DNA of 64,000 bases from Micromonospora costi (GTDB lineage Bacteria; Actinomycetota; Actinomycetes; Mycobacteriales; Micromonosporaceae), in assembly GCF_003626655.1 (NCBI RefSeq), contig NZ_RBAN01000001.1:372001-436000 (forward strand), read 5' to 3'. The notes beneath the pieces were generated by a model, which was not told the origin of the DNA, made no database searches, and saw nothing but the letters and a program-made list of their open reading frames with translations. Both the position numbers and the translations under genes were made by a program. Positions 16,231-26,249 of the stretch are shown in pieces (the first letter of the stretch is position 1; every line of letters begins with the position of its first letter).

Positions 16231-18714
16231 TCAGTCGCGTTCGATCAGGTGGCCGACCACGGTCGGGCCGAGCATCACGGCGAAGCCGGAACCGTCCCGG
16301 CGCGGATCCGCGGCGGGCAGCTCGACCGGCTCACCCGTCGCCGTGGAGCCGACCGGCCGCGGCCCGACCCAGGCGACCACCACGTCGGTCTCGCCCTTGA
16401 GGAAACGCTGGGCCCGCACACCGGCGGTCGCGCGCCCCTTCGCCGGGTACGCCCCGAACGGGGTCACCTTGACGGTGGCGCCGGTCGAGGTGACCACCAT
16501 CGGCTCACCGTGCGACGGGTCGCCCGTGCGGACCGCCCCGAAGAAGACCACCTGCGCACCGGCCGTCAGGTTGATGCCGGCCATGCCGCCACCCCGCAGG
16601 CCCTGCGGACGCACCAGGTTGGCGGGGAACCGCAGCAACTGAGCCTCGGAGGTGATGAACGTCAACGCATCGGCGCCGTCGGTCAGCCAGGTCGCCCCGA
16701 CCACCTCGTCGCCCTCACGCAGGCCGATCACCTCGAACTCGTCGGCGCGTACCGGCCACTCCGGCGCGCAGACCTTGACGACACCCTGGCGGGTGCCGAG
16801 CGCCAGCCCCGGCGAACCCTCCGCGCCCGGGCCCAGCGGCGCCAGGCCCACCACGGTCTCCCCCGGCTCCAGCGGCACCAGCTCGGCGGCCGACATGCCG
16901 CCGCGCAGCGACAGCGTGCCGGCCTGCTCGGGCAGCACCGGCAGTGGCAGTACGTCGATCTTGAACGCCCGGCCGGCGCTCGTCACCAGCAGCACCCGAC
17001 CCCGGGCCGTGGAGTGCACGACCGCCCGTACGACGTCGTGCTTCACGCGGCCGTTGCGGCGCCGCCCCTCGGCGGTCTCCTCCGACTCGGCGGCCGTACG
17101 CGCCACCAGGCCGGTCGCGGACAGGATGACCTGGCACGGGTCGTCGGCCACCTCCAGCGGGCCGGCCGGCGCGGACGCGGCCAGCACCTCCTTGAGGTCA
17201 CCGTCGACCAGCGTGGTGCGGCGCGGCGCGCCGAACTGCTTCACCACGGCGGCCAGCTCGTCGGAGACGACCTTCTTGAGCACCTTCGGGTCGTCGAGGA
17301 TCTTCGACAGCTCGGCGATCTCGGCGCGCAGCTTCTCCTGCTCGGCCTCCAGCTCCAACCGGTCGTACTTCGTGAGCCGGCGCAGGGGCGTGTCCAGGAT
17401 GTAGGTCGCCTGGATCTCGGAGAGCTTGAACCGCCGCATCAGCGCGTCCTTGGCCGACTGCGCGTCCTCGCTGCCCCGGATGAGCCGGACCACCTTGTCG
17501 ATGTCGAGCAGCGCGATCAGCAGGCCGTCGACCAGGTGCAGCCGCTCCTCCCGCTTGCGCCGCCGGTACGACGTGCGCCGGGTCACCACCTCGTAGCGGT
17601 GGGACAGGAAGACCTCCAGCAGCGCCTTCAGCCCCAGCGTCTGCGGCTGCCCGTCGACCAGCACGAGGTTGTTGACGCCGAACGACTGCTCCAGCGGGGT
17701 GAGCCGGTAGAGGTCGGCCAGCAGCGCCTGCGGGTTGACCCCGACCTTGCACTCGACGACGAGCCGGGTGCCGCTCTCGCGGTCGGTGAGGTCCTTCACG
17801 TCGGCGATGCCGGTGAGCCGCTTGGTCTTCGTGACCTCGTTGGTGATCGCCGCGATGACCTTCTCGGCGCCCACGCCGTACGGCAGCTCGACGACGGTGA
17901 TCGCCTGCCGGCCGCGGCTGCCCTCCACCGGGCCGATCTCCACCTTGGCGCGCATGCGGACCACACCCCGGCCCGTCTCGTACGCGCGGCGCACCTCGTC
18001 GAGGCCGAGGAGCATGCCGCCGGTGGGCAGGTCGGGGCCCGGCACGAACTCCATGAGCTTGTCGAGCGACGCGTCCGGGTGATTGATCAGCCAGCGGGCC
18101 GCCTGGACGACCTCGCCGAGGTTGTGCGGGATCATGTTGGTGGCCATGCCCACCGCGATGCCGGACGCGCCGTTGACCAGCAGGTTGGGGAAGGCCGCCG
18201 GCAGCACGGTGGGCTGGGTCAGCGAGCCGTCGTAGTTCGGTTCGAGGTCGACGGTCTCCTCGCCCAGCTCGCCCACGAGCAGCATCGCCTCGCGGGACAT
18301 CCGCGCCTCGGTGTAGCGCGCCGCCGCCGGGCCGTCGTCCGGGCTGCCGAAGTTGCCGTGCCCGTCGATGAGCGGGACGTTGAGCGAGAAGTCCTGAGCC
18401 AGGCGCACCATCGCGTCGTAGATGGCCGCGTCGCCGTGCGGGTGGTACTTACCCATCACGTCGCCGACGATCCGGGCGGACTTCACGTGCCCCCGGTCGG
18501 GGCGGTGCCCCTGCTCGTACATCGACCAGAGGATGCGCCGGTGCACGGGCTTGAGCCCGTCGCGGGCGTCGGGCAGGGCGCGGGAGTGGATGACCGAGAA
18601 GGCGTACTCCAGGTAGGAGTCGGACACCTCGGTGACCAGCGGGTTGTCGAAGACCCGCGCGCCGGCCTGGTCGAACGTGGAGAGGTCGACCTTCGTTTCC
18701 TTGCGGCGTGCCAT
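16231..18714 (-). CDS. parC: DNA topoisomerase IV subunit A (GyrA/ParC family)
   Basis: DNA-breaking subunit of a type IIA topoisomerase, 827 residues. The active-site Tyr is in [10 protein letters not shown]; the quinolone region reads [19 protein letters not shown], with Ala where E. coli GyrA has Ser83 and the Asp87 equivalent kept. The tower, coiled coil ([17 protein letters not shown]) and beta-pinwheel follow. The C-terminal domain has [12 protein letters not shown] in place of the canonical GyrA box QRRGGKG, which points to topoisomerase IV rather than gyrase. It lies 46 bases after parE on the same strand, an operon. Confidence 0.88.
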   Translation of the reverse strand: MARRKETKVDLSTFDQAGARVFDNPLVTEVSDSYLEYAFSVIHSRALPDARDGLKPVHRRILWSMYEQGHRPDRGHVKSARIVGDVMGKYHPHGDAAIYDAMVRLAQDFSLNVPLIDGHGNFGSPDDGPAAARYTEARMSREAMLLVGELGEETVDLEPNYDGSLTQPTVLPAAFPNLLVNGASGIAVGMATNMIPHNLGEVVQAARWLINHPDASLDKLMEFVPGPDLPTGGMLLGLDEVRRAYETGRGVVRMRAKVEIGPVEGSRGRQAITVVELPYGVGAEKVIAAITNEVTKTKRLTGIADVKDLTDRESGTRLVVECKVGVNPQALLADLYRLTPLEQSFGVNNLVLVDGQPQTLGLKALLEVFLSHRYEVVTRRTSYRRRKREERLHLVDGLLIALLDIDKVVRLIRGSEDAQSAKDALMRRFKLSEIQATYILDTPLRRLTKYDRLELEAEQEKLRAEIAELSKILDDPKVLKKVVSDELAAVVKQFGAPRRTTLVDGDLKEVLAASAPAGPLEVADDPCQVILSATGLVARTAAESEETAEGRRRNGRVKHDVVRAVVHSTARGRVLLVTSAGRAFKIDVLPLPVLPEQAGTLSLRGGMSAAELVPLEPGETVVGLAPLGPGAEGSPGLALGTRQGVVKVCAPEWPVRADEFEVIGLREGDEVVGATWLTDGADALTFITSEAQLLRFPANLVRPQGLRGGGMAGINLTAGAQVVFFGAVRTGDPSHGEPMVVTSTGATVKVTPFGAYPAKGRATAGVRAQRFLKGETDVVVAWVGPRPVGSTATGEPVELPAADPRRDGSGFAVMLGPTVVGHLIERD

Positions 18715-18760
18715 GCTCAGCTTTCCCCTCGGACGGACCCGGCGCTCGTGCGTCGACCGC

Positions 18761-20818
18761 TCATGCGTCGATCGCCTCGCGGTCGACCCGGTCGGCGGAG
18801 TCGATCAGCCAGTTGCGGCGGGGCTCCACCTTCTCACCCATGAGCAGGTCGAGGATCTGCTCGGCGGCGTCGACGTCGTCCAGGGTGATCCGCCGGACGG
18901 CGCGGGTGGCCGGGTTCATGGTGGTCTCCCAGAGCTCGTCGGCGTCCATCTCGCCGAGGCCCTTGAAGCGCGGGATGGGTGTAACGATCTGCTTGCCGGA
19001 CTTCTCCAACCGGCGGACCGTGGCCTCCATCTCGGCCTGCGTGTAGGTGTAGATCGTCTGCGGGTTACGGCCCTTCGTGGTGATCTTGTGCAGCGGCGGC
19101 ATCGCGGCGTAGAGCCGGCCGGCCTCGATCAACGGGCGCATGTAGCGGGCGAACAGCGTGATGAGCAGAGTGCGGATGTGGGCGCCGTCCACATCGGCGT
19201 CGGCCATGATGAGGACGCGCCCGTAACGCAGCGCCGACAGGTCGAAGGTACGCCCGGAGCCCGCCCCCAGCACCTGGACGATCGCCGCGCACTCGGCGTT
19301 GTCGAGAACCTGCTGGAGGTTCGCCTTCTGCACGTTGAGGATCTTGCCTCGGATCGGCAGCAGCGCCTGGTACTCCGACGAGCGGGCCATCCGGCTCGTG
19401 CCCAGCGCGCTGTCACCCTCCACGATGAACAGCTCGCTGCGGTCGATGCCGGTGGCCCGGCAGTCGACCAGCTTCGCCGGCATCGACGCGCCCTCCAGCG
19501 CGGTCTTGCGGCGGGCGGCGTCCTTCTGCTGCTTCTGGGTGAGCCGGACGCGGGCCGCGTCGACGATCTTCTGCAGGACCGTGCGCGCCTCGGCCCGGGT
19601 CTTCCGGTCGTCCAGCCAGGATTTCAGGTGCTGCTCGACCAGGCCCTGCACCACCTTCGTGATGCCGGCGGTGGACAGCTCGTCCTTCGTCTGCGAGGTG
19701 AACTGCGGCTCGGGGATCCGCACGTGCACGACCGCGGTCATGCCCTCCAGGACGTCGTCCAGGGTGGGCGCTTCCTCCTTGGCCTTCAGCAGGCCGCGGG
19801 TGTTACGCGCGGCGTCGGCCAGGGTGCGGGCCAGGGCCCGCTCGAAGCCCTTGCGGTGGGTGCCGCCGTGTGCGTTGCGGATGGTGTTCGTGAAGCACTC
19901 GACGGTGCGCTCGTAGCCGGTGCCCCAGCGGAAGGCGATCTCGACCTCGGCCCGTCGCTGCACGTTGGACTGCATGACGCCGTTGGCGTCGGCGGCGTTC
20001 TCCCGGTACGTGCCCTCGCCGGTGACGAGCAGCATGCCGGAGACCGGCCGGTCGCCGGCCGGGGCGATGAACTCCACCATGTCGGTGAGCCCGTTGGGGA
20101 AGTGGAACGTCTCCTCGACGGGCGTCTCCCCGGTCTCGTCCCGGAGCTGGTAGGTGACGCCGGGGACGAGGAACGCGGTGTTGCGCAGCTTGAGCCGGAC
20201 CGCCTCGACGTCGAGCTTCGCGCCGGTCTCGAAGTAGCGCGGGTCGTGCCACCAGCGGATCGACGTGCCGGTCGGCTGGCGGCGCTTCATGGCGCCGACG
20301 ATCTGCAGGCCGGGGCCCGCGGTGAACGGCGCCTCGGGGCCGTCGCCGTCGAAGACTCCCGGGACCCCGTGCCGGAAGGACATCGCGTGGACCTTGCCAC
20401 CCCGGCGGACGGTCACGTCGAACCGGCGGGAGAGCGCGTTGACCGCGGAGGCCCCCACGCCGTGCAGGCCGCCCGAGGTCTTGTAGCCCGAGCCGCCGAA
20501 CTTGCCGCCCGCGTGCAGTCGCGTGAGCACCAGCTCGACCCCGGAGAGACCGGAACGGGCGTGCACGTCCGTGGGGATTCCTCGGCCGTCGTCGTCGACC
20601 TGGACCGATCCGTCGGCGTGCAGCGTCACCTCGACAAGGCTGGCGTGACCCGCGACACCCTCGTCCGTGGAGTTGTCGAGGATCTCGTTGACGAGGTGAC
20701 CCACGCCACGGCTGTCGGTGGAGCCGATGTACATGCCGGGCCGCTTGCGGACGGCGTCCAGCCCCTCCAGGTGCGTGAGGTCGTCGGCCCCGTACAGGGT
20801 CTCAGGCTCTGCGGTCAA
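18761..20818 (-). CDS. parE: DNA topoisomerase IV subunit B (GyrB/ParE family)
   Basis: ATPase subunit partnering parC, 685 residues. The GHKL ATP site is shown by VNEILDNSTDEG, DDDGRGIPTD and KTSGGLHGVGASAVNAL; the transducer by FRWGTGYERTVECFTN; the Toprim domain by EGDSALG and MADADVDGAHIRTLL; the C-terminal by PRFKGLGEMDADELWETTM. EGDSALG replaces the EGDSAGG usual in GyrB. The listed start is TTG 20818; the frame stays open upstream without a good ATG or GTG. Since gyrB-gyrA usually sit near dnaA, this pair is most likely the second, topoisomerase IV, set. Confidence 0.88.
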   Translation of the reverse strand: MTAEPETLYGADDLTHLEGLDAVRKRPGMYIGSTDSRGVGHLVNEILDNSTDEGVAGHASLVEVTLHADGSVQVDDDGRGIPTDVHARSGLSGVELVLTRLHAGGKFGGSGYKTSGGLHGVGASAVNALSRRFDVTVRRGGKVHAMSFRHGVPGVFDGDGPEAPFTAGPGLQIVGAMKRRQPTGTSIRWWHDPRYFETGAKLDVEAVRLKLRNTAFLVPGVTYQLRDETGETPVEETFHFPNGLTDMVEFIAPAGDRPVSGMLLVTGEGTYRENAADANGVMQSNVQRRAEVEIAFRWGTGYERTVECFTNTIRNAHGGTHRKGFERALARTLADAARNTRGLLKAKEEAPTLDDVLEGMTAVVHVRIPEPQFTSQTKDELSTAGITKVVQGLVEQHLKSWLDDRKTRAEARTVLQKIVDAARVRLTQKQQKDAARRKTALEGASMPAKLVDCRATGIDRSELFIVEGDSALGTSRMARSSEYQALLPIRGKILNVQKANLQQVLDNAECAAIVQVLGAGSGRTFDLSALRYGRVLIMADADVDGAHIRTLLITLFARYMRPLIEAGRLYAAMPPLHKITTKGRNPQTIYTYTQAEMEATVRRLEKSGKQIVTPIPRFKGLGEMDADELWETTMNPATRAVRRITLDDVDAAEQILDLLMGEKVEPRRNWLIDSADRVDREAIDA

Positions 20819-21252
20819 CGGGTCGTACTCCCAGGTCTCGGCGGTGTGGTGCCGCTCACCGGCTCGCTGCGCCGGCCCGGCGCGCCGCAGCGAGCCTAGC
20901 CGGATGCCCCGACAAGCCCGCGCGACCCGCCGCGCTGACGCGGCGGCGGCGACGGCGGGGCGTGCCCGGTGCCGTACGCGGCGCCCGGCGGTCCAACGCC
21001 CGGTGGCGGCCCCGGATTCCGCGGCCGCCCCGGACGCGCCGGGCGCCCCGGTGTGCCGGCGTCGTGTTTCCCGAGGTCGGCGGCGCGGGACGGCCCGCTC
21101 CCGCCGATCTCATGATCGGCATGGTACGGCCGGGCCGGGTGGAACGCGCGGGGCAGTGGGACCTTCGGGGTCGTTGAGACCTGCGGGGCCGGTGGGGCCG
21201 GAGTGGGCGCAGTAGTCTCACCGGTCAGGGTGGCGACGGCCGGGGAGGGCAT
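20819..21252. other. 434-base divergent intergenic region
   Basis: Lies between parE (minus) and a methyltransferase gene (plus). I see no convincing gene. The one structure is a small perfect hairpin at 21103-21120, GCCGATC-TCAT-GATCGGC, that could be an operator. The part next to parE could also encode a few more ParE residues if a non-standard start is used. Confidence 0.5.
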
Positions 21253-21912
21253 GTGGGCGAGGACGAGGCGACCGCGCGACTGTCGGCGGAGTCCTTGCGG
21301 GCCGGTGACCCGACCGGCTGGTTCGAGCGCCTCTACACCGAGGCCGAGCGGGGCGAGGCCGACGTTCCCTGGGACCGCGGGTCGCCGCACGGCCTGCTCG
21401 TCGAGTGGGCGACGGCCCGGGAGTTGACCGGCGCGGGCCGGCGCGCGCTCGTCGTGGGCTGCGGCTACGGCCGTGACGCCGAGTACCTGGCCCGGCTCGG
21501 CTTCACCACCACGGCCTTCGACATCTCGCCCACCGCCGTACGGGTGGCCCGGGAGCGCCACCCCGACTCGCCGGTCGACTACCGGGTGGCCGACCTGCTC
21601 GACCCGCCCGCCGCCTGGCGGCGCGGCTTCGATCTCGTGCTGGAGAGCATGAACGTGCAGGCCCTGCCACCGGAGGTGCGCGTGGCCGCGTTCGGCGCGG
21701 TCGGCGAGCCGGTCGCCCCGGGCGGCACGCTGCTGGTCATCGCCGCCGGCCGGGACGAGGCCGAGGCCCCGCCGGCCGCGCCGCCGTGGCCGCTGACCCG
21801 TACGGAGATCGACTCCTTCGCCGGGGACGGCCTGGCCCCGGTCGACGTCGAGGCGCTCCGGGACGCGTCCGCCGTCCTGCGCTGGCGCGCCGAGTTCCAC
21901 CGCCCCGCCTGA
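21253..21912 (+). CDS. SAM-dependent methyltransferase (TPMT-like class I)
   Basis: A 219-residue class I methyltransferase. The sequence WFERLYTEAERGEADVPWDRGSPH near the N-terminus is typical of thiopurine/thiol methyltransferase-like proteins; the SAM site is ALVVGCGYGRDAEYLARLGF (motif I), TAFDISPTAV (acidic loop) and YRVADLLDPP. The acceptor is unknown. GTG 21253 follows GGGGAGGG with 4 bases between; an ATG two bases earlier is out of frame. Confidence 0.82.
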   Translation: MGEDEATARLSAESLRAGDPTGWFERLYTEAERGEADVPWDRGSPHGLLVEWATARELTGAGRRALVVGCGYGRDAEYLARLGFTTTAFDISPTAVRVARERHPDSPVDYRVADLLDPPAAWRRGFDLVLESMNVQALPPEVRVAAFGAVGEPVAPGGTLLVIAAGRDEAEAPPAAPPWPLTRTEIDSFAGDGLAPVDVEALRDASAVLRWRAEFHRPA

Positions 21913-21952
21913 CCCCCGCACCCCGCCCACGCACCTCGCGCGGCCTGCGCCG

Positions 21953-22012
21953 GGTGATCAAGAGGTTTGCGTCGGCGGACGCGCCGATCCTGACGCGAAC
22001 CTCTTGATCACC
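21953..22012. repeat. Intergenic palindrome, type C
   Basis: Arms of 21 bases at 21953-21973 (GGTGATCAAGAGGTTTGCGTC-like) and 21992-22012 differ at one base and enclose 18 bases. It lies 40 bases after the methyltransferase stop and 100 bases before the next gene, in a position that allows a terminator role. Confidence 0.8.
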
Positions 22013-22112
22013 GGGACAGGTGCGGGCACAGGCATTGACGTGTGTCACCGCGGGGTGATCTGATCGCGCTCTCGGAGGATCTTTCATATTTCCCTCGACA
22101 GATGGAGGGCGC

Positions 22113-23372
22113 ATGTCCGGATTCCGTCGTACCGTCCTGGTGGCGGCGCTCGCCGTCGCCACCGCGACACTCTCGGCCGCCGTCGTGCCGGCGGCCCCCG
22201 CCTCGGCCGCGCTGCCCACCGCCGCCGTCGCCCTCGGCGACAGCTTCGTGAGCGGCGAGGGCGCCGGGGCGTACGCCCCGGTGGTCGACATCAACGGCGT
22301 CGCGCAGGGCTTCCCCGGCTGGACGGCGTCGAACAGCAACGCCTACTTCTGCCACCGCTCGGCCAACGCCTCGCTGCACCGGGCGAACCTGCCGGGCATC
22401 CAGGCCCGGTTCAACCTGGCCTGCTCGGGCGGCCAGCCGCACGACATCGCCACGGCGTCGGCCGCACGCACCAAGGGTCGGCAGGTGGCCGCGCAGCTCG
22501 ACCAACTGCGCGCGGTGGCGCAGACGCACGACATCGACCTCGTCCTGGTCGGGCTCGGCTCGAACAACAGCTCGTTCACCTTCGGCGACGTCGCCGAGAC
22601 CTGCGCCAACCGCTTCATCGCCGACGCCTGGACCGGCTGGTGGGAGTTCTGGGCGTACCTGAACGGCCCGGTGGAGCAGAAGCCGTGCAGCGACGCCGAC
22701 CTGGCCACCGCGGCCCAGTACAGCGCCGCGACCGCGGAGACCGTCACGGCCGTACGCCAGCTGCTGACCACGCTCGACCAGGTCGACGCGGACGGCCAGC
22801 ACCGGATCGTCTTCCAGGACTACACGAACCCGCTGCCGTTCGACCTGCACCCGAACTTCCACAGCGAGGACAGCCGGGACGACACCCGGGACAAGTTCCG
22901 CGCGCTCGGGGCCGAGCGGTACGCGGCCGGCTGCCCGATCCACCGGGCCAGCCTGCTGCCCGGCCACCACTTCTCGCAGGGGCTCGGCACCCTGGTGAAG
23001 ACCACCCGCGACACCCTCGCGGCCGAGTTCCCCGGCGCCGACCTGGTCTACCTGAACGTGCAACGGGCCTTCGACGGCGCCCGGCTCTGCGAGACGGCCG
23101 CGAGCCCGACCGGGGCCCTGGCCACCCCGATCCGGCTGCAGGACGACCCGCCGAACGGCGTGTTCGTGACCAGCCTGTCCGGCAAGGACAAGATCGCCAT
23201 ACAGCGGATCGCCAACACCTGCGCCACCTACTTCCAGACCTGCCAGGAGTCGTGGCACCCCAACGCGGCCGGGCACCAGGTGCTCGGGCAGTGCCTGAGC
23301 GGCGCGGCGACCACCGCGGCCCGCGCCGTCTCCTGCGTCCGCGCGGGCGACGGGGCGATCACCGTCTCCTGA
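22113..23372 (+). CDS. Secreted SGNH/GDSL-type esterase
   Basis: A 419-residue exported hydrolase of the SGNH superfamily. A signal peptide is clear: basic MSGFRR, a hydrophobic stretch and an AxA-type cleavage region (PASAA) near residue 33. The catalytic Ser is in VALGDSFVSGEG, oxyanion Gly near ACSGGQ, the block III Asn in GLGSNNSSF and the Asp-x-x-His-like end in ESWHPNAAGH. Six or more Cys suggest disulfides. The substrate is unknown; family members cleave lipids or acetylated glycans. ATG 22113 is preceded by GGAGGG. Confidence 0.85.
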   Translation: MSGFRRTVLVAALAVATATLSAAVVPAAPASAALPTAAVALGDSFVSGEGAGAYAPVVDINGVAQGFPGWTASNSNAYFCHRSANASLHRANLPGIQARFNLACSGGQPHDIATASAARTKGRQVAAQLDQLRAVAQTHDIDLVLVGLGSNNSSFTFGDVAETCANRFIADAWTGWWEFWAYLNGPVEQKPCSDADLATAAQYSAATAETVTAVRQLLTTLDQVDADGQHRIVFQDYTNPLPFDLHPNFHSEDSRDDTRDKFRALGAERYAAGCPIHRASLLPGHHFSQGLGTLVKTTRDTLAAEFPGADLVYLNVQRAFDGARLCETAASPTGALATPIRLQDDPPNGVFVTSLSGKDKIAIQRIANTCATYFQTCQESWHPNAAGHQVLGQCLSGAATTAARAVSCVRAGDGAITVS

Positions 23373-23384
23373 CCCCTCCACCAC

Positions 23385-23459
23385 CTCCGCGATCTTGCAC
23401 TTTCGGCCCGCGAATTGCGGCAAACACTCCTTTTGCTGGGGCACAAAGTGCAAGATCGC
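23385..23459. repeat. Dispersed intergenic palindrome, type A copy 2
   Basis: Perfect 17-base arms CCGCGATCTTGCACTTT at 23385-23401 and 23443-23459 enclose 41 bases. Compared with copy 1 the spacer matches better when reversed, so the copies are in opposite orientation. It starts 12 bases after the esterase stop. Confidence 0.85.
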
Positions 23460-23487
23460 GGGGGAACGGAGGGTTGCTCGGCGTCAT

Positions 23488-23574
23488 CGCTGACTCACCC
23501 TCGGTCAGCGAATCTCCACACTCGACGGCCTCGGCCGGAGAAGTCGATGATCTACAGGTTAGGCGGAGAAGTCG
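23488..23574. promoter_or_regulatory. Regulatory region of the heptose-type operon: inverted repeat plus direct repeats
   Basis: CGCTGAC at 23488-23494 and GTCAGCG at 23504-23510 form a perfect inverted repeat with a 9-base spacer. Downstream, CGGAGAAGTCG occurs twice, at 23536-23546 and 23564-23574, 28 bases apart. Both lie just before the first gene of the operon and look like binding sites for regulators; no regulator gene is adjacent. Confidence 0.45.
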
Positions 23575-23592
23575 GGGGTAGGGACCCGTGTC

Positions 23593-25245
23593 ATGCGGGT
23601 CCTCGGTATCAACGCGATCTTTCACGACCCCGCGGCCGCCCTGGTGGTCGACGGACGGGTGGTGGCCGCCGCCGAAGAGGAGCGGTTCAGCCGCCGCAAG
23701 CACGGCAAGCGGCCGGTCCCCTTCTCGGCCTGGGAGCTGCCCGAGCTCTCGGCCGCCTGGTGCCTGGCCAGCGCCGGCGTGGGGGTCGACGACCTCGACG
23801 CGGTGGCGTACTCCTTCGACCCCGCCCTCTGCCGTGACCCGGAGAGCCTCGGTATCAGTGACCCGTGGGACTGGCTGCGCGTCGAGTACGCCAGCCGGGC
23901 TCCGCAGTTCCTCGCGGCCGCCCTGCCCGGGCTGGACCCGGCGAAGGTCCGGTTCGTCCCGCACCACGTCGCGCACGCCGCGTCCGCGGGACTGGCCGCG
24001 CCGGACGCGGGCGACGACAGCGCCGTGCTGGTCCTCGACGGACGCGGCGAGGTGGCCAGCCACCTGGCCGGCCGGTACGAGGACGGGCACCTGCGGTCGC
24101 TGCGTACGCAGGAGCTTCCACACTCGCTCGGGCTGCTCTACGAGGACCTGACCCGCCACCTGGGCTTCCTGCACTCCAGCGACGAGTACAAGGTGATGGC
24201 GCTCGCCTCGTACGGGCGGCCCCGACACCTGGGGCTGCTCCGCGACCTGCTGCGGACCACCGACGACGGCGGCTTCACCGTCGAACGGATCGACTGGGCC
24301 AGCCTCGCCAAGGCCCGCGAGCCCGACGGGGAGATGACCGACGACCACGCCGACCTGGCCGCGAGCGTGCAGGCCCGGCTGGAGGAGGTGATCCTCGACC
24401 TCGCCCGCTGGCTGTACGACGCCTCCGGCGGCGCGTCCACCCTCGCCATGGCCGGTGGGGTGGCGCTGAACTGCGTAGCCAACGCGCGGATCGCGGCCGA
24501 GGGCCCGTACCGGCGCGTATGGGTGCAGCCGGCCGCGGGGGACTCGGGCACCGCGCTCGGCGCCGCGCTGCACGTGGCCCGCGACCTCGGCGACCCGTCC
24601 GTGCCCATGGCCGGGGCGGACCTGGGCCGAGGCTGGTCCGACGAGGAGTTGGAGGCGGAGCTGCGCCGCGCGGCGCTGCCCTACACCCGGCCGGCGTCGA
24701 TCGCCGCCGAGGCGGCCCGGGTGCTGGCCGGCAACGGGATCGCGGCCTGGTACCAGGGACGCAGCGAGTACGGGCCGCGGGCGCTCGGGCACCGCTCGCT
24801 GCTGGCGCACCCCGGCGACCCGGCCACCACCGCCCGCATGAACGACGTCAAGGGCCGCGAGCAGTTCCGGCCCATCGCCCCGATGGTCCGCGCCGAGCGG
24901 GCCGCCGAGATCTTCGAGGGGCAGCTGCCCAGCCCGTACATGCTCTTCGTGCACCAGGTGAAGCCCGAGTGGCGGGACCGGATTCCGGCGGTCACCCACG
25001 TGGACGGGACGGCCCGCGTGCAGACCGTGTCGTCCGACACCGAGCCGCTGGTGGCGGAGCTGCTGGCCGAGTTCGAGCGGCTGACCGGCCTGCCGGTGGT
25101 GGTGAACACCTCGCTGAACACCGCGGGGCGTCCCATGGTGGACACCCCGCGGGAGGCCATGGAGCTGTTCGGATCGGCGCCGGTGGAGCTGCTCGCGCTC
25201 GGCCCGTTCGCGGTACGCCGTGGTGCGCTGGGCGGTGGCCGGTGA
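23593..25245 (+). CDS. Carbamoyltransferase of the NodU/CmcH family
   Basis: Transfers a carbamoyl group from carbamoyl phosphate, via carbamoyl-AMP, to a hydroxyl of a small molecule or sugar. The 550-residue protein has the N-terminal Kae1-like domain starting VLGINAIFHDPAAALV, the metal-binding VPHHVAHAASAG near residue 118, LHSSDEYKVMALASYG, MAGGVALNCVANARI, and the C-terminal carbamoyl-AMP domain with RSEYGPRALGHRS and VVVNTSLN. It opens an operon of heptose-type genes, so an O-carbamoylated heptose, as known from Pseudomonas LPS cores, is a reasonable inference. The next gene overlaps it as GTGA. Confidence 0.88.
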   Translation: MRVLGINAIFHDPAAALVVDGRVVAAAEEERFSRRKHGKRPVPFSAWELPELSAAWCLASAGVGVDDLDAVAYSFDPALCRDPESLGISDPWDWLRVEYASRAPQFLAAALPGLDPAKVRFVPHHVAHAASAGLAAPDAGDDSAVLVLDGRGEVASHLAGRYEDGHLRSLRTQELPHSLGLLYEDLTRHLGFLHSSDEYKVMALASYGRPRHLGLLRDLLRTTDDGGFTVERIDWASLAKAREPDGEMTDDHADLAASVQARLEEVILDLARWLYDASGGASTLAMAGGVALNCVANARIAAEGPYRRVWVQPAAGDSGTALGAALHVARDLGDPSVPMAGADLGRGWSDEELEAELRRAALPYTRPASIAAEAARVLAGNGIAAWYQGRSEYGPRALGHRSLLAHPGDPATTARMNDVKGREQFRPIAPMVRAERAAEIFEGQLPSPYMLFVHQVKPEWRDRIPAVTHVDGTARVQTVSSDTEPLVAELLAEFERLTGLPVVVNTSLNTAGRPMVDTPREAMELFGSAPVELLALGPFAVRRGALGGGR

Positions 25246-26249
25246 TCAGCATCGTGGTGCCGACCCTCGGGCGGCCCAGCCTCGCGGTGCTGCTGGAGGC
25301 GCTCGCCGGCCAGCTCGACGATCTGCCGGGACTGGAGGTGCTGCTGGTCGACGACCGGCGTGAGGCCACCGGTGAGCTGGCGGTGCCGGGGGCGCTGGCC
25401 GCGTCCACCAAGGTGCTCGCCGGGCGCGGCGCGGGCCCGGCGGCCGCCCGCAACGCCGGGTGGCGGGCGGCCCGGGGCCCGTGGGTCGTCTTCCTGGACG
25501 ACGACGTGGTGCCCGCGGGCGACTGGGGCCCTCGGCTCGTCGCGGATCTGGCCGTCGGGGAGCGGACGGGCGGGGTGCAGGGCACCGTACGCGTGCCGCT
25601 GCCCACGCACCGGCGGCCGACCGACTGGGAGCGGGGCACCGCGGGCCTGGCCGAGGGTGAGTGGATCACCGCCGACATGGCCTACCGGCGGGACGCGCTG
25701 GCCGCCGTGGGCGGCTTCGACGAGCGTTTCCCCCGCGCCTACCGGGAGGACGCCGAGCTGGCCCACCGGGTCCGCCGCGCCGGCTGGGACCTGGTTCGCG
25801 GGCGGCGCGTGGTGACGCATCCGGTACGCCCGGAGGGCTGCTGGGTCAGCCTGCGCACCCAGCGCGGCAACGCCGACGACGCGCTGCTGCGCCGGCTGTA
25901 CGGGCCGCGCTGGCGTACGGCGCTCGGGCTGCCCCCGGGACGGCGGCACCGGCACCTGACGGTCACCGCCGCGGGCGTCCTGGCCCTGGCCGGAGCCGCC
26001 CTGCACGCCCGGCCGCCTGGCGCGATCGGCGCCCGGCGGCTGCTCGGCCTGGCCACCGGCGCCGCCGCGCTCACCTGGGCGGCGGGCACCGCCGAGTTCG
26101 CCCGCGCCCGGATCGCGCCCGGCCCCCGGTCGGTCGGCGAGGTCACCACCATGCTGGCGACCAGCGTGCTCATCCCGCCGCTGGCGGTCGCCCACTGGGC
26201 GCGCGGCTGGTGGAGCACCCGGGACGTACGCCCGGAGGTGGCGCCGTGA
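25242..26249 (+). CDS. Glycosyltransferase family 2 with C-terminal membrane segments
   Basis: A 335-residue protein. Residues 1-215 form a GT-A domain: SIVVPTLGRPSL at the start, AAARNAGWRAARGPWVVFLDDDVVP with the DxD metal site, then MAYRRDALAAVGGFDERF and REDAELAHRVRRAG. The last 100 residues hold two to three hydrophobic helices that probably anchor it at the inner membrane face. GTG 25242 overlaps the previous stop codon by 4 bases, and the next gene starts inside its own stop in the same way. The sugar transferred is not known. Confidence 0.87.
   Translation: MISIVVPTLGRPSLAVLLEALAGQLDDLPGLEVLLVDDRREATGELAVPGALAASTKVLAGRGAGPAAARNAGWRAARGPWVVFLDDDVVPAGDWGPRLVADLAVGERTGGVQGTVRVPLPTHRRPTDWERGTAGLAEGEWITADMAYRRDALAAVGGFDERFPRAYREDAELAHRVRRAGWDLVRGRRVVTHPVRPEGCWVSLRTQRGNADDALLRRLYGPRWRTALGLPPGRRHRHLTVTAAGVLALAGAALHARPPGAIGARRLLGLATGAAALTWAAGTAEFARARIAPGPRSVGEVTTMLATSVLIPPLAVAHWARGWWSTRDVRPEVAP

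Noticed and set aside
18400..18480. Quinolone-resistance mutation in the ParC-like subunit
   Set aside because: Ala at the Ser83 position is common as wild type in actinobacterial enzymes; nothing indicates acquired resistance.
16090..20899. Long plus-strand frames opposite parC and parE
   Set aside because: They are GC-rich shadows with Arg/Gly/Ala-biased products; the minus strand encodes well-conserved topoisomerase subunits.
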